From Stutzerimonas kunmingensis (GTDB lineage Bacteria > Pseudomonadota > Gammaproteobacteria > Pseudomonadales > Pseudomonadaceae), in assembly GCF_021432085.1 (NCBI RefSeq), contig NZ_CP090366.1, positions 3,224,001-3,288,000 of the forward strand: a stretch of DNA of 64,000 nt, read 5' to 3'. Below the pieces are notes generated by a model, which saw only the letters and a program-made list of their open reading frames with translations, did no database searches and was not told where the DNA came from. The position numbers and the translations under genes were made by a program. This document shows, one piece after another, positions 36,101 to 46,234 of the stretch; position 1 is the first letter of the stretch, and the number at the start of each line of letters is the position of its first letter.

Positions 36101-36265
36101 GCCCGGCCATTGCGTCTGGATGACCATGGCCTTGAAGGTGAATGGCGGGTCCTCGCTCTGGCCGAGCTTGCTGTACGACAGCGCGCCGACGATCGCCAGC
36201 AGCAGCATCAGGTAGACGACGATCTGCCGGTTCTGCAGCGCCCAGGCGGAGAGATTGAAGCGCAT
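33185..36265 (-). CDS. RND efflux transporter, inner-membrane permease
   Basis: A 1026-residue RND pump of the HAE family: TM1 at 15-33, two large periplasmic loops, the proton-relay Asp pair in TM4 (GLMVDDAIIAVEMM, about residue 400) and a duplicated second half. It starts 5 bases after the adaptor gene. No outer-membrane channel gene is present, so it probably uses a shared channel such as TolC/OprM. Substrates are unknown; it belongs to the heterogeneous group of pumps with short adaptors rather than the AcrB/MexB type. Confidence 0.92.
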   Translation of the reverse strand: MRFNLSAWALQNRQIVVYLMLLLAIVGALSYSKLGQSEDPPFTFKAMVIQTQWPGATAEEVSRQVTERIEKKLMETGEYERIVSFSRPGESNVTFMARDSMRSKDIPDLWYQIRKKIGDIQHTFPPGVQGPFFNDEFGTTFGNIYALTGDGFDYAILKDYADRIQLQLQRVKNVGKVELIGLQDEKIWIELSNVKLATLGVPLEAVRQALEAQNAVTAAGFVETISDRVQLRVTGSFETVKEIRDFPIRVAGRTFRIGDVAEVHRGFNDPPAPRMRFMGEPALGLAVSMKSGGDILVLGEALEQEFARLQQELPAGMQLRKVSDQPAAVKTSVGEFVKVLIEALVIVLLVSFFSLGVRTGLVVALSIPLVLAMTFAAMSYLDIGLHKISLGALVLALGLMVDDAIIAVEMMAIKMEQGYDRLKAASFAWTSTAFPMLTGTLITAAGFLPIATANSSTGEYTRSIFQVVAISLIASWIAAVMFVPLIGEKLLPDLAKKSAHKHGASSEGHDPYATPFYQRVRRVVTFCVRRRKTVILLTLAIFVAAVVLFRLVPQQFFPASGRLELMVDLKLAEGASLKATEAEVARLEQLLKERAGIDNYVAYVGTGSPRFYLPLDQQLPATSFAQFVVLADSIESRESLRAWLIERMREDFPSLRGRVTRLENGPPVGYPVQFRVTGEHIDVVRGLARQVAAKVNENPHVANVHLDWQEPSKMVRLNVDQDRARALGVTTAELSGFLRRTFTGSSVSQFREDNELIEILLRGTERERLELSMLPSLAIPTESGRSVPLSQVATLEYGFEEGVIWHRNRLPTVTVRADVYGEQQPAALVREIEPTLADIRDQLPGGYLLEVGGTVEDSERGQRSVNAGMPLFVIVVLTLLMAQLKSFSRSAMVFLTAPLGIIGVALFLLLFGQPFGFVAMLGTIALSGMIMRNSVILVDQIEQDIGAGQARFTAIVDATVRRFRPIVLTALASVLAMIPLSRSIFFGPMAVAIMGGLIVATALTLLFLPALYAAWFKVREDEAGTL

Positions 36266-36270
36266 CGCGA

Positions 36271-37371
36271 TTACTCCTGGGCGGCCAGCTCGACGGGGCG
36301 ATTGTGGCGATCCACCGGGCGAACCGGCTGGTTATCGCTGAGCATCTGCACCCCGGCCAGGACAATCCAGTCGTCGGCGCCCAGCCCTTCGAGGACCGGC
36401 ACCAGCTGTTCGCCGAAGGGCCCGGTCCGAACCTCGACCCGCTCGACGGTGGAATCGGCTCTGAGCCGCCAGACATGCGCCCGGCCCTTTTCCGCACTCA
36501 GCGCTGACAGCGGCACCGCCAGCGACACTTCGCCATCGCGGCGAATGCTCACCAGCGCGCTCTGTCCCAGCTCGGCTGGCACCTCCTGTTCGCTGAAGGC
36601 AACACGCGCGGAATAGGTCCGCGACTGCGCATCGGCGGCTGGCGAGAGTTCGCGGATCTTGCCGAGATAGTGGCGCCCCGGTTGCGACCAGAGTTCGACC
36701 TCGACTTCCTGGCCAACCCGGTAGCGCTCCAGCGACTGCTCCGGCAGATCGATGGCCACTTCCCGCTCGCCATCGGCCGCCAGCACGAACGCGGTCTGCC
36801 CCGCGGCGACCACCTGCCCCACCTCGACTCGGCGCTGCGCGATCAGGCCGTCGCTGGTGGCGCGCAGTGCCGCGTAATCGACCTGATTGCTGGCCACATC
36901 GAATTCGGCGCGTGCCTGCTGCAGACGGGCAGCCGCGGCGCGATAGGCGTTGTCGGCGTTATCGAACTGCGACTGACTGACCAGCTGGCGACCGAGCAGC
37001 GCCTTGTAGCGGTCATGTTCCGCTTTGGCAACGCGCAGATTGGCTTCTGCGGCCGCCACCTGCGCGCGCATGCCGTCCAGTTGCAGCCGCACGTCCTGCG
37101 GATCTAGACGTGCCAGGGGCTGGTCCTTGCGTACGCGGTCGCCCGCTTCGACCAGCCGCTCGACGACCTTGCCGCCGATGCGGAAGGCCAGCTCAGGCTC
37201 GTAGCGCGCGTGCACTTCGCCGGGATAGCTCTCGCGTGCTTCGCTGGCCGGCTGCGGCTGCACCACCATGACCGGACGAGGCAGTTGCTGCGGCGGCTCG
37301 CCATTGCCGCAGGCGACTAGAACAAGTGCACAACCGAACATAGAGGCAAGGGACAAGGCATGTCGGAACAC
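36271..37371 (-). CDS. RND efflux periplasmic adaptor (membrane fusion lipoprotein)
   Basis: The 366-residue protein has a lipoprotein signal with lipobox LVAC (C21), a split biotinyl-lipoyl domain (VVERLVEAGDRVRKDQPLARLD and DGLIAQRRVEVGQVVAAG), a coiled-coil hairpin (about 95-160) and beta-barrel and membrane-proximal domains. It links the RND permease to an outer-membrane channel. First gene of the efflux pair, divergent from a TetR regulator across an operator-like dyad. Confidence 0.92.
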   Translation of the reverse strand: MFRHALSLASMFGCALVLVACGNGEPPQQLPRPVMVVQPQPASEARESYPGEVHARYEPELAFRIGGKVVERLVEAGDRVRKDQPLARLDPQDVRLQLDGMRAQVAAAEANLRVAKAEHDRYKALLGRQLVSQSQFDNADNAYRAAAARLQQARAEFDVASNQVDYAALRATSDGLIAQRRVEVGQVVAAGQTAFVLAADGEREVAIDLPEQSLERYRVGQEVEVELWSQPGRHYLGKIRELSPAADAQSRTYSARVAFSEQEVPAELGQSALVSIRRDGEVSLAVPLSALSAEKGRAHVWRLRADSTVERVEVRTGPFGEQLVPVLEGLGADDWIVLAGVQMLSDNQPVRPVDRHNRPVELAAQE

Positions 37372-37408
37372 GATGAAGTCTCTCTGTCGCGAAGCGGATT
37401 GGAATACT

Positions 37409-37424
37409 TATACTGCGCGGTATA
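37409..37424. promoter_or_regulatory. TATAC-N6-GTATA palindrome, likely TetR operator
   Basis: Perfect 5-bp arms (37409-37413, 37420-37424), with partly matching flanks, lie in an AT-rich patch between the divergent efflux adaptor (start 37371) and tetR (start 37465). The arm sequence overlaps what would be -10 elements in both directions. Confidence 0.5.
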
Positions 37425-37464
37425 GTAAAAATACCGTACCAGCCAGTCCACTATTAAAACGCCC

Positions 37465-38100
37465 ATGACAGAAATCCATTCCGTATCGCCTGGCCCCGGT
37501 CGCCCGAAGGACCCCGCCAAGCGCGAGGCGATCCTCACTGCCGCGCAGGTGTTGTTCCTCGGCAACGGCTACGAAGGCAGCAGCATGGAGGCCATCGCCG
37601 CCGAAGCTGGCGTTTCCAAGCTCACGCTGTACAGCCATTTCAAGGACAAGGAAGCGCTATTCAGCGCAGCCGTGAAGACCACCTGCGAGACACGCTTGCC
37701 GAGGCGGCTGTTTCAGGTGGAGGAAGATTGCGATATCGAAGAGCTGCTGCTGGCGATTGGCGGCGCCTTCAATGAACTGGTCAACAGCCCCGAGTCCATC
37801 GGCCTGCATCGGGTGATGGTGGCAATGGCGACGCAGAATCCGGGGCTGGTGAAGATGTTCTTCGATGCCGGCCCGCAACAGCTACTGTGCGATCTGCAAC
37901 AGCTGTTCAGCAGGGCCGACGCGCTGGGCTTGTTGGAGATCGACGACCCACTGCGCGCCGCCGAGCATTTCTGCTCGCTGATCAAGGGTGCCCAGCATTT
38001 CCGCCTGCTGGTCGGCTATGCCGAAGCGCCAACCGATGAGGAAGGCAACCTGCACGTGCGGGACGCGGTGAGTGTATTTCTGCGCGCCTACCGCCGCTGA
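37465..38100 (+). CDS. TetR/AcrR family regulator of the adjacent RND pump
   Basis: A 211-residue regulator with Pro/Gly-rich N-terminal tail, TetR helix-turn-helix (AAQVLFLGNGYEGSSMEAIAAEAGVSKLTLYSHF) and the AefR-like C-terminal domain (LHRVMVAMATQNPGLVKMFFDAGP). Divergent to the MFP-RND pair with 93 bases between, so the likely role is a local repressor relieved by a pump substrate. Confidence 0.9.
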   Translation: MTEIHSVSPGPGRPKDPAKREAILTAAQVLFLGNGYEGSSMEAIAAEAGVSKLTLYSHFKDKEALFSAAVKTTCETRLPRRLFQVEEDCDIEELLLAIGGAFNELVNSPESIGLHRVMVAMATQNPGLVKMFFDAGPQQLLCDLQQLFSRADALGLLEIDDPLRAAEHFCSLIKGAQHFRLLVGYAEAPTDEEGNLHVRDAVSVFLRAYRR

Positions 38101-38133
38101 ACTGAGCAAGCGAAAGGTTCGCGGACTGCGGAA

Positions 38134-38910
38134 TCAGCCCTGAAGCTTCTTCTTCGGATAGATATCGTAGCGGCTGGATTTTCCTTCCAGACTGTAGCCG
38201 GGCTTGGCGCCTTCGATTGCCGGCGCCTTGCGCGGACGCTTGACCACCACACGATGGCTGGCCAGCTCCAGGGCCGCGGCCAGCAGTGCCGGCGCGTCCA
38301 TATCGTCGCCGACGAAGGGCCGGAACAGGCGCATCTCCTTCTTCACCAGCGCACTCTTGTCGCGATGGGGAAACATCGGGTCGAGGTAGATGACCTGCGG
38401 CGCCTCCCCCTGCCACTGCGTCATCAGCTCGATGGCATTGCCCTTGAGCAGGGTCATCCGCGCGGCGATAGCACCCACCTCGGCGTCCCCGGTCGCGCGA
38501 CCCAGACCATCCTCCAGCAGCGCGGCAATCAGCGGCTGGCGTTCGATCAGGCTCACTTCACAGCCCAGCGTCGCCAGCACGAAGGCATCGCGCCCGAGCC
38601 CCGCTGTAGCATCCAGCACCCGTGGCCGGATACCGGGCTGGACGCCCACGGCCTTGGCGATCATCTGCCCACTGCCACCACCGAACTGACGCCGGTGCGC
38701 TGCGGCCCCCTCGACGAAATCCACCCGTACCGGCCCCGGTGCCTGCGCCTCGAGCAACTGCAGCTGCAAGCCGTCCGCGCCAATCTGCAAAGCGAATTCG
38801 GCCGCGTCCTGAATTTCCGGCAAGTCGAGACGCTGCGCCCATTGATGGGCGGCAGCGGCGAACTGAGGAGTCAGCGGTTCGACTCGAACCACAGGGTTGC
38901 ATGCGGACAT
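38134..38910 (-). CDS. rsmJ: 16S rRNA (guanine1516-N2)-methyltransferase RsmJ
   Basis: A 258-residue SAM-dependent methyltransferase with the SAM motif [15 protein letters not shown], the RsmJ-specific [16 protein letters not shown] upstream of it, and the catalytic region [20 protein letters not shown]. It methylates G1516 of 16S rRNA. ATG 38910 was chosen over 38985 because the family begins close to this point and the longer form overlaps the extensin-like gene. Confidence 0.93.
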   Translation of the reverse strand: MSACNPVVRVEPLTPQFAAAAHQWAQRLDLPEIQDAAEFALQIGADGLQLQLLEAQAPGPVRVDFVEGAAAHRRQFGGGSGQMIAKAVGVQPGIRPRVLDATAGLGRDAFVLATLGCEVSLIERQPLIAALLEDGLGRATGDAEVGAIAARMTLLKGNAIELMTQWQGEAPQVIYLDPMFPHRDKSALVKKEMRLFRPFVGDDMDAPALLAAALELASHRVVVKRPRKAPAIEGAKPGYSLEGKSSRYDIYPKKKLQG

Positions 38911-38975
38911 GGGGCATCCAGCGGTGATGGAAAGCCGCGCATTGTGCCAGAGCATTCCAGGCTGCGCGCGAGCGT

Positions 38976-39668
38976 TCAGCGGCACATGCCGAAGCCGCCC
39001 ATGTCGACGTGAAAGTGGTCGTGGTGGGCCGCGTTGTATTCCGGCCCGAGCGTCACGTTGAACGCATCGCAGGCCGCATCGCGAACCAGCCGCAGGAAAC
39101 GCGCCTTGTCGCCCTCGCCCTGCCAGTCCCGAGCCACGGTGATGCGGGTGCCATCCTCAAGGCGAAAGCCCGCCATATCCAGCGCATTGGCGCTGGCGTG
39201 CTGGCTGCGGCGGTTGCTGCGGGCGATGTTGCGACAGGCAAAGCTGCCGAAGTGATCAATGCGCACCACCGGCTGCTCGAATACTGCCTGGGCCGCCGGC
39301 TGAAGCCCGTGCAACTCGAACATCGCATATGCCGCCGCCAGCGGACAGGTGGCGAGAAAAGGTCCGTTGAACCGCACGTCCGAGCCCTGCACCCGAACGC
39401 TGTTCTCGACCGGACAGCCGGGCTCCGGCGTGCTGTCCGGCACGGATGAATAACGCAGCGGCGCCGTGGCGAGCGCCTGTTCGCAGAGCGTTCGGTCCTG
39501 CTGCAGGCGCCGTAGCTTGAGTGGCGTCAACAGGTTTGGCGGCTCACGGATATCCAGCGGCGCCCAGGGGTTCCAGCGCGGCGGGATGTCGATCAGATCC
39601 TGCCGCACCGCCAGGGCGAAGCCGGCAAGCAGCAGCAACAGGAGAAGAAAGAAGCGGCCAAAGGTCAT
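38976..39668 (-). CDS. Extensin-like domain protein with N-terminal membrane anchor
   Basis: A 230-residue protein with a single N-terminal membrane segment (about 5-22) and a C-terminal extensin-like domain with the peptidase-like motifs [14 protein letters not shown] and [10 protein letters not shown], and conserved cysteines (CEQAL, PGCPV, ACRN, MCR). Bacterial members share the fold of zinc D-Ala-D-Ala peptidases, so peptidoglycan processing in the periplasm is possible; this is family-level inference. Confidence 0.82.
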   Translation of the reverse strand: MTFGRFFLLLLLLLAGFALAVRQDLIDIPPRWNPWAPLDIREPPNLLTPLKLRRLQQDRTLCEQALATAPLRYSSVPDSTPEPGCPVENSVRVQGSDVRFNGPFLATCPLAAAYAMFELHGLQPAAQAVFEQPVVRIDHFGSFACRNIARSNRRSQHASANALDMAGFRLEDGTRITVARDWQGEGDKARFLRLVRDAACDAFNVTLGPEYNAAHHDHFHVDMGGFGMCR

Positions 39669-39737
39669 TCCTTATGGGCAACAGCCAACCCGCGAAGTTG
39701 AAAGGGATGTTTTACAAAACTGGTCGAAACCGCTCGC

Positions 39738-40598
39738 TCAGTCGGTCAGCAAGGACATCTGCGGCGCAGGGCGCAATGCAGGCAGGGCCGGCAGGCCGGG
39801 CAAGCGTTCGCTCAACAAGCCGTGAAAACGCATCGCCAGCTCGGGCGCACGATGATTGTCGGGGGTATGCAGATAGACGTGCGGCGTCTTGCCGGCCTCG
39901 ATCCAACCAGCCACCTTGTCCAGCCAGGGCGCCATGAATGCGTCGTTCGTCTCCAGCTCGGGGTGACCGACGAAGCGCACCTGCGGCGAATCGCTGAATG
40001 CCACCGGGCGTACCGGCAGACGCGGCTTCTTGCTCTGCGCATGCAACACGGCGGGGTCGTGAGAGTGGCAGCTGAACAGCGCGCGGGTATCTAGGCAGAT
40101 GCGCTCGATGCCGCGATCACGCAGCAATCGGTTCAACGCGCGCTCGCCATCCCCTCGGTCGAAGAATCCGGGATGCCGCACCTCGATCGCCAGCGCTGCG
40201 TCGAAGCCATCGATGAACGCCGCAAGCTCGCTCAATCTGGATGGCCCAACGCTGGCGGGCAGTTGCAGCCAGAACGGCGTTACCCTTCGCCCCAATGGCA
40301 GCAACAGCCGCTGGAAGGCATGTGCCTGCTCCAGCGCCGCACGCAGATCGCCGGCCTGGCTGACATCGCGGGGAAATTTGGCACAGAAGCGGAAGCTCTC
40401 GGGCATCTCGCCGGCCCAACGCTGGACCTTCTGCTCCGATGGCCAGGCGTACAGCGTGGTATTGCCCTCGACTGTATTGAAGGTGGAACAGTAGGCGGCA
40501 AGGAAATCGGAAGCCGGCGTAGCCGTCTGGTACAACGAGCCGAGCCAGGCACTCTCGTTCCAAGAGGGACAACCGATGTAATAGGGAAGCTCTGGCAG
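39738..40598 (-). CDS. DUF72 (YecE-like) family protein with probable CTG start
   Basis: A TIM-barrel protein of about 286 residues. The conserved DUF72 opening YYIGCPSWNESAW is encoded at 40583-40545, followed by FNTVEGNTTLYAWP, FRFCAKFPRDVS and FVGHPELETND. No ATG, GTG or TTG lies upstream of that motif in frame after the preceding gene's stop (40610-40612). CTG at 40598, with GAGGCGG at 40605-40611 at good spacing, is the best start; the first ordinary start (TTG 40535) would cut off the motif. Function of DUF72 is not known. Confidence 0.75.
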   Translation of the reverse strand: MPELPYYIGCPSWNESAWLGSLYQTATPASDFLAAYCSTFNTVEGNTTLYAWPSEQKVQRWAGEMPESFRFCAKFPRDVSQAGDLRAALEQAHAFQRLLLPLGRRVTPFWLQLPASVGPSRLSELAAFIDGFDAALAIEVRHPGFFDRGDGERALNRLLRDRGIERICLDTRALFSCHSHDPAVLHAQSKKPRLPVRPVAFSDSPQVRFVGHPELETNDAFMAPWLDKVAGWIEAGKTPHVYLHTPDNHRAPELAMRFHGLLSERLPGLPALPALRPAPQMSLLTD

Positions 40599-40609
40599 AT
40601 CGAACCGCC

Positions 40610-40957
40610 TCAGGCGTAGAGGTCGAGCCCGAGCACCTCTGCGCCGTCGAACTCGACGCTCATGCTGGCGGTGCTGGCGTAGCTGGCCAGCGCCTGGGCC
40701 ACGCGACTGGTCAGTGGGCGCTCGGGCTGCGGCTCGTCATAGCGGAATGCGGAGTAGCGTTCGACCAGCGCGCTGGAATTGACCCGCTGCTGCGGACGAT
40801 CAGCCTGGGGCTGGTAATCCTGACCGGAGCGGCTGTCGACCCCGCGCTGCGCCTGCGCGACCCGCTGCGTTTCCCCATAGCTATCCGCCGCCCTGCCGGT
40901 ACGGGCAGAACGATCCGTTGAATAGGGAACGGGAAAGGAGCTTTCGACGCGCATCAT
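40610..40957 (-). CDS. Hypothetical protein, Pseudomonas-type
   Basis: A 115-residue polar protein rich in Arg, Gln and Ser with no signal peptide, membrane segment or fold I recognise; the first half looks disordered and the end (VEFDGAEVLGLDLYA) more structured. Its stop lies 12 bases before the DUF72 start, and the two look co-transcribed downstream of tsaB. Start ATG 40957 or 40954. Confidence 0.6.
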   Translation of the reverse strand: MMRVESSFPVPYSTDRSARTGRAADSYGETQRVAQAQRGVDSRSGQDYQPQADRPQQRVNSSALVERYSAFRYDEPQPERPLTSRVAQALASYASTASMSVEFDGAEVLGLDLYA

Positions 40958-41018
40958 TGGACTCGATCAGAGGCCCGGCGACTCTAACGGGCAGCCAGGA
41001 GTTTGGCAACGTTCCTCG

Positions 41019-41696
41019 TCATTTGATCCCTTTAGGCGTCGCAACATTGTCCCGCAGGTAGACCGGCTGGGCCTGATCGGCCTCCAGCGCCTCGCCTCGG
41101 CGCCAGGCGAAACTAGCCAGACTCAGCAGATCTTCGGCATGCGGCAGCATCCCGGCGTCGTGCGCACGTACGGCCGCGGTTATCCGCTCGGCGTAACCCC
41201 AGCCGGTACCGGCGCCGAACCAGTCGTCACCTGCATCGCGCGGCAGCACGGCCTGCTCGGGCGGTAGCACGGCCTCACTGCCGACCAGCTGCATCTCCCC
41301 GGCCTGCTCGCGATAACAGCCCCAGTAGACCTCGTCCATGCGCGCATCGATGGCCGCCGCGACCTGCGCTGCGCCGTGCTCACGCCAGGCCCGTTGGGCA
41401 ATGGTCGCGAGGGTCGAAACCGGCAGCACCGGCCGCTGCAACGCGAACGCCAGGCCCTGCACCACACCGATGGCAATCCGCACGCCGGTAAAGGCACCTG
41501 GCCCCCGCCCGAAAGCGATGGCATCCACCGCGGACAGCGCAACCCCGGCCTCGCCGAGCAGCGTCTGCACCATCGGCAGCAGCCGCTGGGCATGCAGGCG
41601 CGGAATCACCTCGTAGTGACTCAGCACCTTGCCGTCGTGCAACAGCGCGACTGAGCAGGCTTCGGTGGCAGTATCCAGGGCCAGCAGAGTGGTCAT
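41019..41696 (-). CDS. tsaB: tRNA threonylcarbamoyladenosine biosynthesis protein TsaB
   Basis: A 225-residue ASKHA-fold protein with LALDTATEACSVAL at the start, the FGRGPGAFTGVRI motif near residue 63 and RMDEVYWGCY. TsaB dimerises with TsaD to make t6A37 in ANN-decoding tRNAs. It lies downstream of adk on the same strand with a terminator between, the same order as in P. aeruginosa. Confidence 0.95.
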   Translation of the reverse strand: MTTLLALDTATEACSVALLHDGKVLSHYEVIPRLHAQRLLPMVQTLLGEAGVALSAVDAIAFGRGPGAFTGVRIAIGVVQGLAFALQRPVLPVSTLATIAQRAWREHGAAQVAAAIDARMDEVYWGCYREQAGEMQLVGSEAVLPPEQAVLPRDAGDDWFGAGTGWGYAERITAAVRAHDAGMLPHAEDLLSLASFAWRRGEALEADQAQPVYLRDNVATPKGIK

Positions 41697-41783
41697 CGGG
41701 TCGGTCCGGTCGGTAAAAAGGCGCCGATTCTAACGTATTCGCGGAGCGGGTTCTTTCGCGCCTGTCCTGATCTCCGGGCAAAA

Positions 41784-41813
41784 AAATGCCCGTATCTTTC
41801 GATACGGGCATTT
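41784..41813 (-). terminator. Rho-independent terminator of adk
   Basis: Perfect 13-bp arms AAATGCCCGTATC (41784-41796) and GATACGGGCATTT (41801-41813) with loop TTTC. On the minus strand the stem runs into a T6 tract (41786-41781), about 26 bases after the adk stop. Confidence 0.85.
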
Positions 41814-41839
41814 CTATCGCTCGTGCCAGGCAGCTTCGA

Positions 41840-42505
<666 letters not shown>

Positions 42506-42681
42506 TTAGAAGGGGGGCGATCCTGCCAGCGGGCCGGAGTGGCTCTTCGCTGACGAATCAAAAATTCTGGTTTGCCGCCATGCGACAAAAGGTTGAACAC
42601 GATACACAGCGCACCGAGGCGGCACAAGCCGTCCCGAAAGCGTCTATCGACCCGCATAAATGTCGCGATTCGACGCGAGTT

Positions 42682-42718
42682 GCGCTCAACGACTACGCAT
42701 CGCGCAGCCGTTGAGCGC
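42682..42718 (-). terminator. Inverted repeat after ppc
   Basis: Perfect 10-bp arms GCGCTCAACG (42682-42691) and CGTTGAGCGC (42709-42718) with a 17-nt spacer lie 15 bases past the ppc stop on its transcript. No T-run. Confidence 0.35.
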
Positions 42719-42732
42719 CGGGAACCGCCACT

Positions 42733-45372
42733 TCAGCCCGTGTTGCGCAAGCCCGCCGCGATACCCGCCACACTGACCAGCAGCGCCTGCTCGAGCGGGC
42801 TGTCTGCCGGGTTCTGCTGCTGCCTTGAGCGAGCCAGCAGTTCTATCTGCAGCAGGTGCAACGGATCAAGATAGGTGTTGCGCAGACTGAACGCCTCCTG
42901 GGTCTTCGGGCTGTGGTCGAGCAGATCGGCCTGGCCGGTCACGCTCAGCACAGCGCCGACCACCTGCGACAATCGGTCACGCAAATCGCTACCAAGGGAA
43001 AGCAGTTCCGGCTGCACCAGGCGCTCATCGTAACGCCTTGCGATATCGGCATCGGCCTTGGCCAGCACCATTTCCAGCATGTCGATGCGCGTAGTGAAGA
43101 ACGGCCATCGCGCACGCATTTCGGCCAGCCGCTCGCCCTCGCCGCGCGTCAGTGCGCTCTGCAGCGCCTGCTCCCACCCAAGCCAGGCGGGCAGCATCAG
43201 CCGCGTTTGCGTCCAGGCGAAAATCCAGGGAATCGCCCGCAGGCTTTCCACCCCACCCTCGCGACGTTTGGAGGGGCGACTGCCCAACGGCAAACGGCCC
43301 AGTTCCAGCTCGGGTGTCGCCTGGCGGAAGTAATCGACGAACTGCGGATGCTCGCGTACCACGCCACGATAGGCCGCCACCCCTTCGGTGGACAGGCGAT
43401 CCATGGTCTCACGCCAGTCGGCCTCGGGCATCGGCGGCGGCAACAGAGTCGCCTCGAGCACCGCGGCGAGGTACAGGTTGAGGTTCTGCTCGGCGATGTC
43501 CGGCAAGCCGAATTTGAAGCGAATCATTTCGCCCTGTTCGGTGGTACGGAAGCGCCCGACAACCGAGCCCGGCGGCTGCGACAGAATCGCCGCATGCGCC
43601 GGGCCACCGCCACGCCCCACGGTGCCGCCGCGGCCATGGAACAGCAACAGTTCGACGTCGTGCTCCCGGCATACGTCCACCAGCCGTTCCTGAGCGCGGT
43701 ACTGGGCCCAGGCGGCGGCAGTGGTGCCAGCATCCTTGGCCGAGTCGGAGTAGCCGATCATCACCTCCTGCGGGCCATGCAGACGCTGGCGATACCCGGG
43801 CAGCGCGAGCAGGCGGTCGATGATCGGCGCGGCGTTGTTCAGGTCATCCAGGGTTTCGAACAGCGGCACCACACGCATCGGTCGCTGCAGGCCGGCTTCC
43901 TTGAGCAGCAACTGCACGGCGAGTACATCGGAGGCCGCATGGGCCATGGAAATGACATAGGAGCCAAGTGACGCCGCTGGCGCCTCGGCGATCACCGCGC
44001 AGGTGGCGAGCACCTCGGCGGTATCGGCCGACGGATGATAATGCGCCGGCAGCAGCGGGCGGCGATTGCCCAGTTCAAGCTGCAGCCAGTCCAGTCGCCG
44101 CTGCTCGTCCCACGCCTGATAGTCGCCCAGCCCGAGGTAATCGGTGATTTCCGCCAGCGCTGCGGCATGCCGTGCCGCGTCCTGGCGAATGTCCAGCCGT
44201 ACCAGGAACAGCCCGAACACGGCCAGTCGCCGCAGGCAGTCAAGCAGCGCGCCATCGGCGATCATGCCCATCCCGCGGGCATGCAACGAGCGGTAGCAGA
44301 GTTCCAGCGGCCGACGCAGCTCGGCGCAGTCCTGCAGCACTTCCGCCGGAGCCGGCTGGCCATGCTCGATGGCTGCTCGCGCCCACTCCCGGGTCGCCCG
44401 CAGGCGTTGACGCAGGGGCTTGAGCAGGACCCGGTACGGCTCGGCCGAATCACCGGTCAGACGCAGCAGTTCCTCACTGGCTTCGCTCATCGACAATGCG
44501 GTGATCAACCCTTCGATCTCCCGCAGGTACAGATCGGCAGCCACCCAGCGCGCAGTCAGCAACACTTCGCGGGATACCATCGCGGTCACGTTCGGGTTGC
44601 CGTCGCGGTCGCCGCCCATCCAGGAGGCGAAGCGGATCGGCGCGGCCTCCAGTGGCAGGTGCAGCCCGGTCGTCCGCCTGAGCGTCGCATCGGTCTGGCG
44701 CAATACATTGGGTACGGCCTTCCACAGCGAGTTCTCGATGGCGGCGAAGCCCCACCGCGCCTCTTCCACCGGCGTCGGTCGGTTGCGACGGATTTCCTCG
44801 GTGTGCCAGACCTCGGCGATCAGGCGCTGCAGCTGCAGCTCGATCTTCGCCTGCTCGGCGCCGGAGAGGTCGGTGTGGTCCCGTGCGGCCAGCTGTTCGG
44901 CGATGGCGTCGTACTTCTGGATCAACGTGCGCCGTGAAACTTCGGTGGGGTGCGCTGTCAGCACCAGTTCGATTTCCAGGCGGCTGACCTGCCGTGCAAT
45001 GAACTCGTCGCCGTGTCCGGCGGCCTTGAGGCGTTCGATCAGATCGGCGAACACGCTGGTTTCGAACGGTACCGGCTCGCCTGCCGTACGGCGACGAACC
45101 TGATGGTACTGCTCGGCGATATTGGCTAGGTTGAGGAACTGGTTGAACGCCCGTGTCATCGGCAGCAGTTCATTCTCGTCAAGGCTGTCGAGCGTCTCGG
45201 ACAGCAGTTGCGCACCCTCGGCCGAGCCTTTGCGTGCCGCCTTGGCGCCTTTGCGGATGCGTTCGATCTTGTCGAAGAACTGGTCGCCATGCTGGGCGCG
45301 AATGGTGTTGCCGAGCAGTTCGCCAAGCAGGTGTACGTTGTCGCGCAGGCGCGCGTCGATGATTTTCGCCAT
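42733..45372 (-). CDS. ppc: Phosphoenolpyruvate carboxylase
   Basis: An 879-residue PEP carboxylase, full family length. Catalytic His lies in [13 protein letters not shown] (about residue 140), catalytic Lys in [16 protein letters not shown], the glycine loop [14 protein letters not shown], and the C-terminus GLRNTG resembles the usual QNTG. It replenishes oxaloacetate from PEP and bicarbonate. Monocistronic, upstream of adk on the same strand with an inverted repeat between. Confidence 0.97.
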   Translation of the reverse strand: MAKIIDARLRDNVHLLGELLGNTIRAQHGDQFFDKIERIRKGAKAARKGSAEGAQLLSETLDSLDENELLPMTRAFNQFLNLANIAEQYHQVRRRTAGEPVPFETSVFADLIERLKAAGHGDEFIARQVSRLEIELVLTAHPTEVSRRTLIQKYDAIAEQLAARDHTDLSGAEQAKIELQLQRLIAEVWHTEEIRRNRPTPVEEARWGFAAIENSLWKAVPNVLRQTDATLRRTTGLHLPLEAAPIRFASWMGGDRDGNPNVTAMVSREVLLTARWVAADLYLREIEGLITALSMSEASEELLRLTGDSAEPYRVLLKPLRQRLRATREWARAAIEHGQPAPAEVLQDCAELRRPLELCYRSLHARGMGMIADGALLDCLRRLAVFGLFLVRLDIRQDAARHAAALAEITDYLGLGDYQAWDEQRRLDWLQLELGNRRPLLPAHYHPSADTAEVLATCAVIAEAPAASLGSYVISMAHAASDVLAVQLLLKEAGLQRPMRVVPLFETLDDLNNAAPIIDRLLALPGYRQRLHGPQEVMIGYSDSAKDAGTTAAAWAQYRAQERLVDVCREHDVELLLFHGRGGTVGRGGGPAHAAILSQPPGSVVGRFRTTEQGEMIRFKFGLPDIAEQNLNLYLAAVLEATLLPPPMPEADWRETMDRLSTEGVAAYRGVVREHPQFVDYFRQATPELELGRLPLGSRPSKRREGGVESLRAIPWIFAWTQTRLMLPAWLGWEQALQSALTRGEGERLAEMRARWPFFTTRIDMLEMVLAKADADIARRYDERLVQPELLSLGSDLRDRLSQVVGAVLSVTGQADLLDHSPKTQEAFSLRNTYLDPLHLLQIELLARSRQQQNPADSPLEQALLVSVAGIAAGLRNTG

Positions 45373-45596
45373 GACCTTCTTGCTCCTCCTGGGCTGCCGC
45401 CTTCACATGAGCGACTCGCCGCTGCTTATCAGACGCGCCGCGGAGAAAACGATCCTGAACGGCTACGCTGAAATTACCTCCAACCAGAGTGCCCACCGCA
45501 TCCGGTCATGACAAGGCGTCAACGCCGACGACCCTGTTGCGGACAGCACGATTGCACATGTCATCACCGCTCGTAAGCGCGGGCAAAGGAGTAATC

Positions 45597-45947
45597 ATGA
45601 GAATTTCCGAGCTGGTCAGCCATTGGGAACGCGACGCCAAGGGTCACATGAGCCAGACAACCTACAGCATTCCGCTGGACGTCGAGAGCGCGGCGCGGCT
45701 CGCGGCCCTCGCCGAGATGTACCCCAAGCGCAGCACCGAAGCGCTGCTCGGCGAGCTGGTTGGTGCGGCCCTCGAAGCCGTCGAAACCAGCCTTCCGTAT
45801 GAGCGCGGCACCCAGGTCATCGCCACTGACGAACAGGGCGACCCGGTCTACGAAGACATCGGGCCCACCCCGCGCTTTCTCGAGCTCTCGCGCAAACATC
45901 TCAAGCGCATGCTCGACGAGGAAGCGTCTTCTACCCCACCGGCCTGA
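45597..45947 (+). CDS. Conserved hypothetical protein between ppc and the lipoprotein genes
   Basis: A 116-residue acidic protein with a central helical segment (SIPLDVESAARLAALAEMYPKRSTEALLGELVGAALE) that could be a ribbon-helix-helix-like or other small helical domain, and a C-terminal FLELSRKHLKRML helix. AAAGGAG upstream of ATG 45597 supports this start. It is divergent from ppc; a similar small gene sits next to ppc in P. aeruginosa. Function unknown. Confidence 0.72.
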   Translation: MRISELVSHWERDAKGHMSQTTYSIPLDVESAARLAALAEMYPKRSTEALLGELVGAALEAVETSLPYERGTQVIATDEQGDPVYEDIGPTPRFLELSRKHLKRMLDEEASSTPPA

Positions 45948-46234
45948 CCCGAAAGCGCACCCTGTACGCTCGGCGCCCGCTCAGGGCGCCATCACACAGG
46001 TCACCCTTGTTGCATACGCCCGCCCTGCCCGCGCAGGCCAGTCCCCACCCCGTTAATACCGCGCTGGTAGCGGATTCCCCGATGACAACCGCTCTAGCCC
46101 GCCAACTTTCACTGAACGATTAGCGCCATTTGGCCTCACAAAGATATGTCCCGACATCGGTAGTGCCCTATTCAGCACACTGCCCGGCCAGGGACGGTAG
46201 CTATTCGTTGAGCAATTCGAACTGGAGACTGACC

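Noticed and set aside
45948-46234. Search for an AlgU-type promoter before the lipoprotein pair
   Set aside because: A partial CAACTTT-like -35 is present, but no matching TCTGA at the required 16-17 bp spacing.
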